Positions 63,484 through 64,000 of a stretch of DNA of 64,000 bases are shown here, one piece after another. Position numbers and translations under genes: made by a program. A model generated the notes under the pieces. That model was not told where the DNA came from. It saw nothing but the letters and a program-made list of their open reading frames with translations, and made no database searches. The DNA comes from Kocuria massiliensis (GTDB lineage Bacteria; Actinomycetota; Actinomycetes; Actinomycetales; Micrococcaceae): assembly GCF_900169715.1 (NCBI RefSeq), contig NZ_LT835160.1, forward strand, positions 496,001 to 560,000. The letters run 5' to 3'. How positions within the stretch are numbered: position 1 is the stretch's first letter; each line of letters starts with the position of its first letter.

Positions 63484-64000
63484 TCACATCCAGTTCTTCT
63501 TTTTGAAGATGATGTACAGGACGACCTCGATGCCCACCATGAGTCCCAGGGCAAAGGGATATCCCAGGGGCCACTGCAGCTCCGGCATGTTCTCAAAGTT
63601 CATGCCGTAGATTCCAGCGATGATGGTGGGGACCACGAGTATCGCGGCCCAGCTGGAGAGCTTTTTCATCGCGTCATTCTGCCGTTGACCCACGAGCGTG
63701 GAATCGACGGTCAGGGCGTTCTGCAGGGCCGAACGCAGGCTATCCAAGTGTTCGAGCGCACGCAGCACGTGGTCTCGAACGTCACGGAAGTGAGGGTGAA
63801 GTTGCTGCGGAGTTTCGTACTTCTCGGCGCCCCGCATCAGGAGGTCGAGCATGTAGCTCAGCGGCCGGGTCGCCCTCTGGAATTTCACGACCTCATTGAA
63901 CAGTTCGTAGATCCGTTGGGAGGTGTTTCCGCCGGCGAAGAGGTCTTGTTCGATCCCGTCGAGGTCCTCTTCCAAGTCCATGAGGATGGGTTCGTATCCG
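63484..64000 (-). CDS. corA: CorA-family Mg2+/Co2+ transporter, N-terminus beyond window edge
   Basis: The frame is open to the right edge (172 residues visible). It holds the end of the long cytoplasmic helix (RDVRDHVLRALEHLDSL), then two membrane helices, the first followed by the selectivity motif YGMNF and the periplasmic loop MPELQWPLGYP. The C-terminus is FKKKNWM. GMN plus two terminal helices is diagnostic of CorA. An internal ATG at 63981 is not the true start. Confidence 0.93.
   Translation of the reverse strand, partial: GYEPILMDLEEDLDGIEQDLFAGGNTSQRIYELFNEVVKFQRATRPLSYMLDLLMRGAEKYETPQQLHPHFRDVRDHVLRALEHLDSLRSALQNALTVDSTLVGQRQNDAMKKLSSWAAILVVPTIIAGIYGMNFENMPELQWPLGYPFALGLMVGIEVVLYIIFKKKNWM

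Noticed and set aside
63484-63981. ATG 63981 as the corA start
   Set aside because: The frame is open to the window edge and the visible part lacks the CorA N-terminal domain, so the gene continues outside.

Overview
The window looks like chromosomal DNA from a high-GC Gram-positive bacterium (Actinomycetota), most likely Micrococcaceae-like. The signs are GC-rich codon use, frequent GTG/TTG starts, many four-base ATGA/GTGA gene overlaps, actinobacterial AnsP-type permeases, a TM0106-type nuclease-helicase and a CAP/LGFP wall protein. This placement is an inference. There are no rRNA or tRNA genes, CRISPR arrays, transposases or phage genes that I can see. Both edges cut genes: dacB on the left and corA on the right.

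Layout. 0-6.8 kb: D-Ala-D-Ala carboxypeptidase (partial), inorganic pyrophosphatase, an M20 amidohydrolase, a macrodomain deacetylase, and a GntR regulator divergent from an NCS1 permease and a flavin reductase. 6.9-8.1 kb: an isolated GIY-YIG/DUF4357 gene in AT-richer DNA. 8.1-13 kb: a MurNAc salvage operon (murR-murQ-murP plus a YtcJ-like amidohydrolase). 13.1-14.7 kb: nrdI-nrdF without nrdE; this NrdF carries the Q/S/K replacements of its three glutamate metal ligands that mark metal-free class Ie ribonucleotide reductase. 14.7-17.8 kb: TetR, GlcNAc-type PTS EIIC, a divergent one-domain EIIB and a GntR regulator. 17.8-22.3 kb: a large RecB-like nuclease/helicase fusion and a hypothetical protein. 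22.3-34.3 kb: nagA, its GntR regulator, nagB, nanE, nanK, nanA, a SatABCD-like sialic acid ABC importer and a NanR-like GntR regulator.

34.4-36.3 kb: an HTH protein and an AT-rich pocket with a frameshifted secreted-protein gene and a small membrane protein. 36.3-40 kb: an osmoprotectant ABC transporter. 40.3-42.2 kb: metY and a CoA-binding protein. 42.2-46.3 kb: a lipoprotein, an MFS transporter, a CAP-domain secreted protein with a 22-bp tandem duplication in its signal-peptide region, and a GNAT acetyltransferase. 46.4-56.9 kb: four paralogous AnsP-like amino-acid permeases interleaved with ornithine cyclodeaminase, an Lrp regulator and ilvD. 57-61.2 kb: a SAM riboswitch with a MetE-like methyltransferase, then a PTS EIIA and an EIIA-B-C fusion. 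61.2-64 kb: purU, a thiolase and corA.

How the genes work together. The dominant theme is amino-sugar scavenging. MurNAc (MurP, MurQ), GlcNAc (PTS, NagA) and sialic acid (Sat importer, NanA, NanK, NanE) all converge on GlcNAc-6-P, which NagA and NagB turn into fructose-6-P. MurP and the GlcNAc PTS have no EIIA, so the separate EIIA near 58.5 kb is a plausible shared phosphodonor. Candidate dre-like operators sit at both GntR/HutC-regulated divergent promoters. The most unusual items are the class Ie-type NrdF without NrdE and the possible slippage switch in the CAP gene.
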